Of a stretch of DNA of 64,000 nt, positions 16,901 to 28,112 are shown piece by piece. The translations under genes and the position numbers were made by a program. Origin of the DNA: Asterochloris sp. CNOR1 (Eukaryota > Chlorophyta > Trebouxiophyceae > Trebouxiales > Trebouxiaceae); NCBI GenBank assembly GCA_963969365.1, contig OZ017760.1, positions 434,001 through 498,000 of the forward strand. Direction: 5' to 3'. The notes under the pieces are model-generated. The model was not told where the DNA came from and did not search any database. It was given only the letters and a program-made list of their open reading frames with translations. The first letter of the stretch is position 1. Each line of letters starts with the position of its first letter.

Positions 16901-19900
16901 AGAGGTAAGGCACTGGCCGCATCCTCTGGCAACCAGCCTGTCAGTCAAGCAGTCTTTGTGCTGCTGTTGCATCATGGGCCCCTGGACATTGGCCTGGTGA
17001 CAGAACCAACGGCAAGGCGTGTGCACACTGCATGTGGGCCCGCAGCCTTAAGCGCATCAGCACGCCAATGCATGCACTGCAGGCGCTGTGCCTGCTGGTG
17101 CTTGCCAGGCAGGCCTTGCGCTGTAGATGCCTGACTGGTGACGGCCTAGAGCAGAGCCCTGCACATGTACTTGCACCAGGCCGATCAGCAATGCGTTCCC
17201 ACCCACTGTACAGGTGGATTCAGGCCCTCTGCCTACTGGTGCGAATAGTGATGGCCGAGAGTAAGCTGTGCTCTTGTGTGTTTGCCCCGCCCTGGAATGA
17301 CCGGGCCTTCCAAGAGGTGGTCACCAAGGGCGTCAACACCTTAAGCGTGGCTGGCATGGCCATTGCCAAGGGGAAGAGGACACCTGAGAAGGTGAGCTGG
17401 CAGGAGAGCATGGCATGCCTGGCTGCTGTGCAACAGGGCAGTGCAAGACTGCTGCGTGCCCTGGGCGCAGCCAGCGCAGCCCAGGAATGAGAGCGCTAGT
17501 GGGGGTGAGCAGCAGGGCACTACATGCCGAGCTACCCGCCAGTGCTCTTCCTCCAGCTGAGTGCCAAAGATGGGCAGGCGTTCAGCGTGATCCTGCAGGT
17601 GTGGACATCAATCCGGCAGTTCTGCCGGGGGATACTTTGCATCAATGTGAGGGTGGCCCACCAATGATTGGCCTTGCTGTGCTGCAGGTGTATGGGCTGC
17701 TGGACATGCATGAGCACCTGGAGGTGGTCCTGCCACGGGTGTGCAGCTTGCTGGCAACGCCTGGCACGGACTCCCTGCTGCAGGTGGGAGCTCTTGTTTG
17801 CCCTCCCAGTAATCTTCCTCACTGGCCGCTTACATGAAAGCTGACGCATAGCCTTGGCAGCAGACAGTGCTTGACACAAAGCAGTGCATGACCTCAATTC
17901 GATACATAGTCTGTGTCAGCTCAAGATGGTTGAGTGCAGCAGCTTGACAGCATGCCGCCCAGATGCACTTAGCAACTTCTGATACATTGATGCCAAAAGC
18001 ATGCCAGAAGCATCCTGGCAGCTGGCTCACCCGGTTCTGCCCTCCTGCAATCCAGATTGGCATGCCTGCAGGACCTGCTCCAGCTGAACGTGGCCATCCA
18101 GGTGGAGGTGCGAGACACCTTTGGCGAGTTTGAGAGCAGCATTGCGAGCGACGCCCTCAAGCATACCGGTGAGCTGTGTGCAGCAAAACTCCCTGTCGCA
18201 AGTGCTTGTGCTTCTGTTTGTAGAGTGCAGCATTGGATGTGCACTGCCAAGTACACAGAAGGGCACCTGCACCAACCAGTAACAGAGCATTGGGTGCAGC
18301 ATGCTTATGTTCAGGCATTTGTCCCCAGAGCACTGGGCACTGCATGGGCTGCATATTGTGTGCAACCCACAGAGCCAATCCTGCAAAATGGGTGGCAAGG
18401 ACCAGGAAGCTTGGTTCAGACACCTTCTGCCTTGCCTGCAGTGGTTGATGGGACAGTGCACCCTCTGTCAGCCTATACGCTGTCCTTTCTCAAGCGTATG
18501 TTCACCTTTGACAGCGCCCTGCGTGTCATCTTCAGCCAGGCTGTTCCCACGGCATCAACTACTCTGCAGGCCATGCGCAAGTGAGGCCTCTGTGACCTGC
18601 GCTTTGCCCTCTTCAAACGTGTAGGCTGTGCCCTTGGCATCACCTCCCATCCAGGCCATGCAACTGTCGGCTGCAGCTTGCAGCTGGCTGCCTCACCTGT
18701 TGAAGGCTGCTTTTAGCTTTCCAGCTGGGACGTCAGACATCAACAGTCCGGCCATTGCTGTTTTGCCGTGGACCCTGAGGCACCTGCATAGGCTGCAACC
18801 AACATAAGCCAGCTGCTCCTTGTAGCTTCTGTCCTAGCAGGCACCTTGTTGCTGTGGTGCACGTGCACCTTTGCTGTCAGCTCATGTGGGCTTGTCTGTG
18901 CAGGCGCAGTGCGCCGCAGTCTGCCGCACTGGCAATGAAGGATGCCACGCTGGTCCAGCACATGACCGCCACGCTGAAGCAGTTGCTGGAGGCGCTGCTG
19001 ACCAATCTGGAGGCCAAAGTGAGCTGTGCAACCGTCATGCTTGTCTGACTGAAGTGGAGCGCTAGAGAACGCGAGCGATACCCTCAAAGCATAGGTTTGT
19101 TGCAGTGCCACATGGACTTCCTAGACACCGGGCCCAGGGCCTTGCTTATGTGGACCGCACCAGGGTGCTAAGGCTGGTGGGCTGGCTTTGCATTGGGTTC
19201 AACGTCAGGCAGGTTCTACCTAGGACATGACGCCTTCTTGAAGGGCCTCCAGTCTGGCTCTGAGTTGTGCGCAGCGCTGAAGGTCACCGTGAGAAGGTTG
19301 TCAAGTTTACTCATATGCTTGCCAGGACTGCAAAAGGACACCAGCTGAAGCCTGACAAACTCTGGCAGACCGCTCTGCAGGCGGTGCCGTATGTGCAAGT
19401 TCCAGCTCTGCTTTACATCATCATATCCTGAACACATGATCTGCTGCTGGACATGCAGGCAGTCACCACTGCACACCTCACCTTCAGTCTGAACAATTGT
19501 CACTACAGACAATCCATGCGCTGTTATGCAGGGTAAGAACTACAAGGATCGTGCGCTGGCCATGCTCTTCCTGATGAACAACCTGCATTATGTGGTGAAG
19601 GCGGTGGAGAGTAGCCCCGCGTTGTCCCTTGTGGGGCAGGACTGGGTGGAGGAGCACAAGGATCAGGTGGGTCCTCACTTGCAGAAGCAATTCAGAGATA
19701 GCAGGGACTGCACACAAGTGACAGCACAACCTGCAACCATTGCAGTGTGCCACTAGTCATGCTCACAGCATTTGCACATGCTTTGGTGTGCTGGCCTCTG
19801 CAAATCCTGAGATGCTCTGGAATTTGCAGATTGAGCGCTATGGGGAGCAGTACCAGGACCTGTCCTGGGGCCCCATCATTGGTCTCATCAAGGAGGATCA

Positions 19901-21066
19901 GGCTGCTGCTGGCAAGCAACACCACAACGTCAGCAAGGAGAAGGCAGTCATTAAGGAACGCTTCACAACCATCAACACCACGCTGCAGGCAAGAGCGGTC
20001 TGCATCGTCATGTGTCCTGCGGGTCTTCATCTGAGTCAGGTCCTGGCTGCATGTGGGACGCTATGTGACCCCCACCATTGCGCTGCAGTCAACACACCCT
20101 GCTGTGCCATGTGTGCTGCATGTTTGCATGCCGGCAAGCCTCGGCAGCACCTCGCTGTGTTTCTTACCCAGAGCAGTGCTCCTGTATGACAGACAAGAAC
20201 ATCCACATAGGTGCCTGCCCAGAGCTGCCCAGCCCATATGGCAGCGCAACCACCAGCCGCTGGCCTAATCAGACAACAAGGCACAGACTTGTGCCCTGGC
20301 AGGGCTTGAAGGACGCTGCCCGGAAACTTGCCTTTCGCTGAAACAGGGCAGCAAAGTAAACCATGTGCCTGCAGGGCCTGCATGAGCGTCAGAGCCAGTG
20401 GACTATCCCTGACCCTGTGCTGAGGTCCAACATGAAGGACGCGATTGCACAGGACTTCCTGCCACAATACAGGGTGAGCTCAGGCAATGCTGCGTATGCT
20501 GGACTGCCGCTGTGCGCTGTCCTGTGAGCAGAGCTGCAGATGCAGGGACGCCCAACGCCATGCATGGTTGACCTATCTACTGGTAGCCCCACCAGCCTGG
20601 GCAGGTACGCTTAAGGGCGACGCTGTGCTCTGACGAGAATTAGACAAACGGTCCCTGCAGGCCTTCCTGGAAAAGCACAAGGCCATGTCCTTCACTAGCA
20701 AGCCAGACAAGTACCGCCTGCCTGATGTGGCAACAGTGCAACAGATGCTCATGGTGAGTCAGCCAGCTTGCATGGGTGCAGGCAGCATGCAGCCGCCACT
20801 GTACTGACCAAGCTCCAGCAATGCAGCTCAGCAGCAGGCTGCACACCTGAGGACAGCCTTGTCAGTTTCAGCAGCAAACAGTTGTTACTTATCTCAAGAG
20901 TGCAGCTGCAATGCTCATCAGCATGTCCACCGTATGCAGTTCTGGGTGTTGTGTGCAGGAGGATTTTTTTGAGTTGAGAACGCCCACTGACATGCCGCAT
21001 GGCTCAGCTGCCACCAGAGGGCCTGTTAGTAGCCACGTGCTGCCCAAGTCAGCACCAGTGCGCTAA
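13914..21066 (+). CDS. EXO70: Exocyst complex subunit Exo70
   Basis: Exo70 tethers secretory vesicles to the plasma membrane within the eight-subunit exocyst and binds phosphoinositides through its C-terminal end. Seventeen exons: 13914-13976, 14058-14237, 14595-14695, 15333-15523, 15869-16026, 16546-16667, 17214-17391, 17557-17598, 17688-17783, 18072-18168, 18442-18580, 18904-19018, 19532-19666, 19830-19988, 20375-20473, 20661-20753, 20959-21066. They join in phase to 691 aa, near the usual length. The N-terminus is helical (MEVDVLQTRANQLRQSLRWSK). Family-type segments include LDLLDMHEHLE-like VYGLLDMHEHLEVVLPRV, HPLSAYTLSFLKRM, LFLMNNLHYVVKAV and C-terminal PDKYRLPDVATVQQMLMEDFF. Intron 14 has a GC donor at 19989. 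Several introns hold decayed copies of neighbouring exons. Confidence 0.95.
15085..15245 (+). repeat. Decayed copy of Exo70 exon 4 with its upstream intron end
   Basis: The copy resembles 15275-15425. Shared pieces include GTGCATGCACCCT before the acceptor in both. In the exon part, the copy has CGCCACAGACGTGGGCAAGG where the exon has AGCAACAGACCTGCGCAAGG. Because intron 3' end and exon are both repeated, the duplicated unit crossed the splice junction. Confidence 0.8.
15595..15672 (+). repeat. Decayed copy of the 3' half of Exo70 exon 4
   Basis: CCCCTGGGCAGCCCTACACG and GCTGAGCTGCAACTGGAGAG here correspond to CCCCTGGGCAGTCCTATGGG and GCTGAGATGCAGCTGGAATG in the exon (about 15460-15500). The copy lies about 150 bp downstream inside the intron. 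Confidence 0.85.
15745..15764 (+). repeat. Homopolymer of 20 G in an Exo70 intron
   Basis: Twenty consecutive G are followed by further G-rich sequence to about 15793. The strand could form a G-quadruplex. The length may also be a sequencing or assembly estimate. Confidence 0.9.
16056..16120 (+). repeat. Decayed copy of the 3' end of Exo70 exon 5
   Basis: The copy reads GCTGGCAGCGGCCATGTTGC then GCAATAATGGCTGCTT. The exon (15978-16026) reads GCTGGCAGAGGCCATGCTGC then GCAGTGGGGACCATACCTGCTT. It lies about 100 bp downstream of the exon. Confidence 0.8.
17070..17115 (+). repeat. Decayed copy of the Exo70 exon 7 start
   Basis: CAGGCGCTGTGCCTGCTGGT at about 17080 matches CAGGCCCTCTGCCTACTGGT in the exon (from 17220). 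The spacing is about 140 bp and both lie behind a similar acceptor-like sequence. Confidence 0.7.
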
Positions 21067-21247
21067 ATCAGAAGTAATCTTAGGAGTTCATTTAGCTGGC
21101 AGCATGAGCATAGTCAAATCACTGCCAAACAGCTTGCAAGTACTAATTTCATGCCGACACTGCTGATGTTCGAGTTTGGAAAACTGGTTTGCTGACATGA
21201 CATGGTCCTGCTGACTTTTGCGCAGGTGGGCAGTTCCATATGATATC

Positions 21248-24200
21248 TCAGTTGAGTGGCATGCCTCCAGTGACACCAAGGATTGACCCTGAGATATAGC
21301 TTGAGTCCCGCTCGCATGCCAGGAACACTGCAGGTGGCCCATACTCTGCCGGTTGGCCTGGTCGTCCCGCTGGTGCCATGTCCTTTCCAAACTCACGAAT
21401 CATCTCTTTGGGGAAAGACTCCACCACCTGAATGCACAGATGCTTGTGTTGCCTTGCTCAACCACAATTGGGAGGTCTAGCAACAGCAACAAGAAGAGCT
21501 CACCAATGGTGTCCACACTGGTCCAGGTGCAATAGCATTGACCCTGATACCCTTTGGCATCATTGCAGGAGCCAAAGCTTTGGTCATTGTGACAATGGAA
21601 CCCTGCAGACAGGGGCACAGATTGGCTTTGCTGCTGCTTACGAAACTTTGACAAGCTTTGTCAACTTTTGCACCAACGTACCTTGGTGCTAGCATAGTCC
21701 ATGATGCCGTACATGGGCTGGTAAGCCTGCACAGGAGGGCCGCTGTCAGCATTGTATGAAATATGTGCAATGGCACATGATGCTGAGTGGCAGCAAGATG
21801 CTAAGGCTGGCTTGGCAGCAAGAGGAGCAGCCAAGATGGAGCATGCCCAGCACAGCGGGCTGACCTGAATGGACGCGATATTGATGATTGCACCACCCTT
21901 CCCCATGTGCCTGGTTGCCTTCTGTGCCAGGCTGCACGGAGGAGGAGAGACTCTGAGAACTGCCGGAAACACCAGATGTGTGCATGATTGCACGCCGTTG
22001 GAGCACACAATCACTCCTCAGCCTGTCAACAGCTTACAGCAGGCCTGGTGCCAAAGATCAGCAGTGGCACAAAAGAGCAGTGTACAACAATGCAAAGGGG
22101 ATGCAGGCAGGTGCGCCATTTCATCCCGCAGGCCACAACGAAGCAGCTGCACAGCCAGACCTGATCATGCCAATGATATTGGTCTTGAAGGTGCGCTCCA
22201 GCCGCTCACGAGAGATGTCAGCAAAGTCCTCCACCATTTCACCCTGCAAACACAGCAGTAGGCTGTGATGCATTGGAAAGGACACCACGCTACCAAGCGC
22301 TGTCCGGTTGCAGATTCCATTTGTGGGCACTGGCTTGGGCAGCTCCCCCTAAAGTTGGCAGCCACCACAACAGGCCAGGCAGGCACACTGCTCTCTGCTG
22401 TCCAAAGAGAGCACCACCCAGCCTGGCTGCAATGACAGAATGCTTGTGCAGCAACACTGACAATGTATGCAAGCTTGTCACTCTGTGCAAAGGTTCTGCA
22501 CAAGCCAGGAGTCTCCTGTTGAGCAGCAGCAGACAGGCAGCTGGGCTGCTTAGTGTGTGGTGATTGCAAGGTGGCAGACACACAAGGACGACGCTTGCTT
22601 CCATGGCCATCTACCCTGTAGCCCCTCCATGCAGTCTGGTGCATCCTTGATGAGCAAGCTGGTGCTCTTTCGAACATACAATCACCATCAGGAGCGTGTT
22701 ATCAACAGCGCGCAAGAGCAAAGGGTTTGTGTGGCAGGCCGCAGGGTCCCCAGGCATCTCAATGTGCCATGGTGGGAGCTGCCCAGCTGACTTGTGTCTC
22801 CCCAAAGTCTCAAACATCAGCTCCCAGACATGGCCTGTCTCACCTGGTAGCTGGCATTGTTGACGAGAATGTCGACACGGCCAAACTTCTTCACGGTTTC
22901 ATCCACGACCTTTCTGCACTCCACACAGTCAGTGCTCAGAAGCCATGATGCTCCAAAGGGGCAGGGCGTGCACAAGGCTGCCGAGCAGTGCATGCAGTTG
23001 CAGACAGCCAGGTCAGGCTTGCAGAACATTGAGAGATTTTGGCTGCCTTCCGCACCAACAGCATCACCTGCCGCGCCCTTGTTCAATCTCTGCTGGCATC
23101 AATTCTCCTCTGTAAGGTCCCTCTGACACCAAATTGGTGCTGGGCAGCAGCCTCTCATGATGCACTGCATACTGTGCGCCAGCCTCCCCCTCCCTGATGC
23201 CCTTGGAGCTGAAGCTCACCCTTGTAGGGTAGATGCAACTGTTTGTGCAGCCCAAAGACCTGTGATGCATGTGCTCAGGCTTGCACCCTCTCCTTGAAGA
23301 GCTCACTTGCACTGCTCCTCCTCTGCAAGGTCTCCTGGCAGCAGGATGCACTGCACGCCCGCTTCCTCCACGGCCTTCTGGGCCTCCTTGGCATCCTCGT
23401 GCTCATTCCAGTAGGCAATGGCCACATGGGCTCCCTCACGAGCAAATGCCAGAGCAATGGCGCGGCCAATGCCGGAGTCGCCGCCAGTGACAAGTGCGAC
23501 CTGCATGCAACCATGTCAGAGCTTGACTGCCTTGTTCTGCAGCCAGAGCAGCAGTTGTGCTGTTGCTGCCTGGCAGGTGTCAGTACCAGCACAGTACCAA
23601 ACACTCATACAGCAGGTCACAGCTTGAACTGGATGCCCTCAGCTGGCGCAACTCCCCTGCCAAACGTCTGGCAGGGGCCACCTGTAGCAAGAGCCAGAGC
23701 CTGAATTGAGCTGCTCTACCCAGGCAATGGTACAGACCTGCATCCAGCATTGTTGGGAGGGCTGGTGAGTGCAATCCAGCACGATGACCCTCCTATGCAA
23801 GGCTGCTTCGTGTGACAATTTCAGCCTGAAGCAGAGGGGCTGCCATCAGGGCATGACCTGCAGCTGAACAGATGCTTGCATACTGACTGTCAGGTGGGGC
23901 CTGCAAGCAGCACACTGCTGCAAGCAGCTTGGCAGGCAGATGTCCTACTGCTTTGATACCTGAGCATCAGTGATAGTTTGAGATGGGCAGGGGCAGCTGC
24001 TGCTTCGACAAAATGAAATCAAAGCCCATCATGCCATTTGCTACTTGCTGCGCCTACACGCCCTTGCAGATGTCAGTCAAGGTTGAGAGCTCACCTTCTC
24101 CTTCAGCTTGCCAGAGCCCTTGTAACTGTCATAGCCATAGTCTGGGCGGGGTCCCATCTTGTGCTCATCGCCGGGAGCTGCAGCACAAAGGGCAGTCACT

Positions 24201-24486
24201 TCTCCTCTGATAGGGCTGCAGAGATATTGACTATGTAAGGGCAGTGGCCCCAGCTTGTGGCCATGTCCCACAGCTGCGACACATGGCAGGCAGACTCTCT
24301 GATCCAGCATTGCTCCAATCATCGATGGTCCAGAATCCAACTCATGCTGTATGCGCAATGATGCATGCACAAGGATGTATATGCATTGGGACGGGTGGGC
24401 TCTCTGATCGAAGCCCCACCTTTCTGCTCAGCATTCTCCTCTGGGTAAGGGAACTTTGGGTCAGAGACCTTCTGTGGATCAGCCAT
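21248..24486 (-). CDS. Short-chain dehydrogenase/reductase of the glucose/ribitol dehydrogenase-like group
   Basis: NAD(P)-dependent oxidoreductase; the substrate is not known. The closest recognisable group is the plant seed/stress 'glucose and ribitol dehydrogenase' family. Nine exons, high to low: 24486-24420, 24177-24095, 23500-23307, 22913-22844, 22243-22161, 21931-21865, 21726-21682, 21602-21504, 21427-21248; all phases match, giving 295 aa. The N-terminal extension of about 50 residues ([19 protein letters not shown]...) is typical of that group and does not look like a transit peptide. Cofactor motif TGGDSGIG is at residues 55-62, NNAS at 133-136 where NNAG is the common form, and catalytic Ser186, Tyr199 and Lys203 (YASTK). 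The C-terminus [14 protein letters not shown] is family-typical. The gene is tail-to-tail with Exo70, 181 bp apart, and head-to-head with SDS22. Confidence 0.93.
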
Positions 24487-24924
24487 GGCTACAAGTCTGC
24501 TGAAAGGCTTTGCTCGCCTGGTCACTGCGGCCCTGCAGGCACTGGCAGTCACTGCTATGGCTTGAATGCATTAACACCGTACTGCTTCATGCATGCATTA
24601 TGCAAAAGCATCGGATGCCCACTGGTTAGATGCTTTTGATCTGAAGCAGGACTGGCCGATGGAGCTGGTGCAAGGAGGCAAGATGGAAAGCCTTGTCTGA
24701 TGGGAGCAGGTAGGCAGCTGCATGTTGCAAAGTTCTGCAGGGTCCAAGCTTGCCTGACGTGGCTTGAGCAACTCACCAAGCTCGTAAACGAACTCAGCTG
24801 GGCACTGATGAAAAGTCTAGCTAGAAGGGCAGAGTAAGCTTTGACCGTTTCATTGACTGCTTCGTGCTGTGCTGAAACCGCTCGTGCAACCTACAAAGAG
24901 AATCACTATAAAAGTGCACCGGCC

Positions 24925-27900
24925 ATGGTTGTGCCAGATGAGGCCACCACATTCATTGCTGCAGATCAGTCTGAGCTGGATCTCACCAATAGCCATCTCT
25001 CCAGCCTGGAGGATGTCCCACTACCTGCCAGCCTCAGAGTGAGGCATTGCCTCTGCAGAGTTCTGCTGTCAGCACATCATGATCAAGCTCATCACCTCTG
25101 TGATGCTGTAGTTTCTTGACTTGACGGCCAACCGACTAAAGCAGATCGAGGAGAGGCTGCTGGTGCTGCCGTGTGAGTCCCTGCTGTTGCTGTCAGGCAC
25201 AAATGCAGGCTTGTCTGACAGCAGCACCCAGCATATGACCCTCACCAAACTTTGAAGCTTCTGTTTGGGACCAGGACCAGTTGACTGCATAGGCAGCGCC
25301 CTGGCCAGCTCTCTGGCCAAGCAGCGCTGGCTGCTGGCAGGACTGGAACCCTTTCCCAAAGTGCGTGCAGGCCTGGAGACGCTGTCGCTGCGCCAGAACC
25401 TGCTGAAGGACGTGAGCCCTCTCAGCGAGCAGCTGCAGTCGGCCACTGGTGGGCTCAACACCTGCAGAGCCTGCACATCTGCTCCCGCTGCTGCATTCTG
25501 CAGTGTCTGGCCTTGGCACAGTTGGCTTGGCGAAGCAGCACCAGACAGCATGCCGCGTCCGAGAAGCAGGACTTGGCACTGAATACCAATTGACCAACAC
25601 CGCAACCATGATGCCACAGCACCTGCTGCACCATCGGAGGCAAGCCCCACACCCACAACCAGGATCAAGGCAGCCTGCTCTGCCTTGCAGGCCTTCAGGA
25701 ACTCGTTTTGCATGACAACCAGATACAGCAGGTGGGCTCTGCTGCAGACTCCCGCACCTCGTGGGGCTTGAGCTTACCTGCATAGATCCAGTGCATGGTG
25801 CCATGCAGTGACTGTGACGTCATAGTGCCAGCAATCCTCAGTGTTGCCCCGCACTGCCCTACACTCAGATGGTGTCCTGCAGTTGTGTGCTCTGTTGTGA
25901 GTCTGCCTTGCAAAGCTGTCCTGTGCCTGAAGTGCACCAAAGAGCGTGCCCTGCAGCTGCCCTCCCTGGCCGTCTTCAGCGCTTTGCAAAGGCTGGACGT
26001 ATCCTTCAACCAGTTCAGGTCGCTGCAGCCTTGCACCAGCCTGCCAGGGGAAGCCCTGACGGAGCTGTATGCCGCCAGCAACAAGATCTCAAAAATTGAG
26101 GTGCGCCGTCATGGCTTCATGCCAGCAGCAGTCTGAGCCTTGGGGTGAGCACGCACTGATCAAGGGCTGCAACATGCCAAGGCTGCTTGTACCTGCAGCA
26201 CCACCCCTGTGGAAGCGCCTCCATTGCTTGCCGACTGTGCTCTTCTTGGCCAAGAGGAGACAGGCACAGGTCTCCCCAGCATTGCCTGAGCTGCCAGCTG
26301 GGAATCCTTCTACTCTTTTTGCTGGCCCACTTCTGTGGGGTCACTCCTCACACTTCTGGATCGTGACTAGCCCCACTGCAACAAGCACCATGCACATCTG
26401 CAAGCTGCGTGCCAACATGGCTCTGTCTAGAGCTGCAGGGCCTGGACAGTCTGCACAAGCTGCAGCTGCTGGAGCTGGGGGACAATCGCCTGGCAACCAT
26501 TGAAGGCCTGGGCGCGCTCAGGCAGCTGCAGGAGCTGTGGCTGGGGCGCAACAGGATAACCCACGTTTCTAACTTAGACGGGTGCGTCTCACACAGCTTC
26601 AAGGAACAGAAAGTCAATTGCGTTGGGCACCAGCATTCGTGGCATCAGCATTGGGCCTTGGGCAGCCAATTTTCCCGTGACTCTAAGGGCATGAGGTTGT
26701 TGTTGTTGCAACTGAGGCCCGCCAGCAGGAGGACCTGCTGTGCCCAGCAGCAAACCTGGTCAAGAGTGCTTGGTGACTTAGGTGCAGTGAGCCCTTTCCA
26801 TATTGCCAGCTTGCGAGGCCTTTACCGGCATCCAAGCTCATGTCGATTTACTAGGGCTTTGCACATGCTGCCTTGTGCACCAGCAGCAGCAGATACGGCA
26901 GCAGTTTCAAAGCTACAGATCAGCAGGACAGGAAGAGTGAGGCAAATGGTGCAGCAGTCTGATCAGTACCAAGTCAGAATCTCGCTCGCAGAACAGCCAG
27001 CAACGTCCTGTGAAGCTGAATGTGCAGCCAGAGCTGACTAGCACGCGCAGGATTCACTGTGCAGGCTGACCTGGCCTGGGCCAGAGCAGTCAGCTGAGCA
27101 GCATGCTCTGCTCAACGGCAGTGTTACTGTCTGGCTGGTGCTGTGCATGCAGACCAGCCGGCACTGAACCACCTGGCGGACCAGCATGCATGGAGACTGA
27201 GCGTGGGGTCTCTGCTGTGCAGGCTGACCAAACTGCGCCGCCTCAGCCTGCAGAGCAACCGTCTGAGCAGCATGCGTGGGTTGGGGCAGTGCCTGCAGCT
27301 CCGAGAGCTGTACCTCTCTCACAATGGCATCCAGAAGCTGGAGGCAAGCTGTGGGCCTTTCTTGAAGGCTTCAGATGGCTGCGTACGCATGGGGAGGGCA
27401 TGTTCAAGGGCTAAAAGAACTGCTTGCTCTGATGAGCTTGGGCCTGCAGTGCACAGTAGCATACAGAAGCTGGGGGTAAGCTGAGGGTATGTCTGACCAC
27501 TGCGCTGGGTGGTGCTAGCACAAAGGCACCGCAGACTGGCTGAAGCTTGGAGGCAAGCAGGAGCTTCACGAGGGTTGTGCGCAGGTCTGGCACAGACAGC
27601 TGTGCCTTTGCCATGTTGGTGGCACACAACGCCCCTGCCAGCACTGCATGTTGTGAAACCTCAGCAGCAACAAAGGAGTGCTTGACTGGGCAGCTTGAGG
27701 CAGTTTCAAGGTTTGTGTGCAGGACCTGGAGCGGCTCAAGGAGCTGGAGATGTTGGATGTCTCCAGCAACCAGCTTAAACAGGTGGAGGGTTTGGATGCA
27801 CTCACTAGCCTGAGAGACCTCTGGCTCAACGACAACCAGCTGCCAGATCTGGAGGCCATCAACTTGGCGTGGGAGGCATGTAGGAACACCCTGGTGTGCG

Positions 27901-28013
27901 TATACCTTGCAAACAATCCCGCAACCTCCAATAATCCCCTGTACAAACGCTCAGTCATGGCATGGCTGCCCAAGCTTGAACAGCTGGATGCTGATGTTGT
28001 TGCAAGGCGATAG
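24925..28013 (+). CDS. SDS22: SDS22-like leucine-rich repeat protein (protein phosphatase 1 regulatory subunit 7 type)
   Basis: SDS22 proteins bind the catalytic subunit of protein phosphatase 1 and control its assembly. Eight exons: 24925-25038, 25112-25172, 25371-25448, 25691-25731, 25957-26100, 26439-26581, 27223-27343, 27723-28013, in matching phase, give 330 aa; yeast and animal SDS22 are of similar size. The protein is almost entirely SDS22-type repeats of about 22 residues, for example LQELVLHDNQIQQLPSL, LQLLELGDNRLATIEGLG, LRELYLSHNGIQKLEDLE and LEMLDVSSNQLKQVEGLD. It ends with an LRR cap (NPLYKRSVMAWLPKLEQLD). The exon 7 donor is GC (GAG|GCAAGC at 27344). Other SDS22-class LRR proteins, such as axonemal ones, cannot be fully excluded. 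Confidence 0.9.
27055..27115 (+). repeat. Decayed copy of SDS22 exon 7
   Basis: TGTGCAGGCTGACC followed by a segment containing CTGAGCAGCATGC occurs here and again at 27217-27275, where it forms the acceptor and first part of exon 7. The copy is about 160 bp upstream. Shorter echoes of the exon 7 end (AAGCTGGAGGCAAGC) occur near 27470 and 27545. Confidence 0.7.
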
Positions 28014-28112
28014 CAGATGGCAGATGCATGCACAAGTCAAGATGAAGCAGAAAACTCGAAACTTGTTTGAAGCAGCATGAAATAATCTGATGAAATGGTC
28101 AGCGAGCTTCAG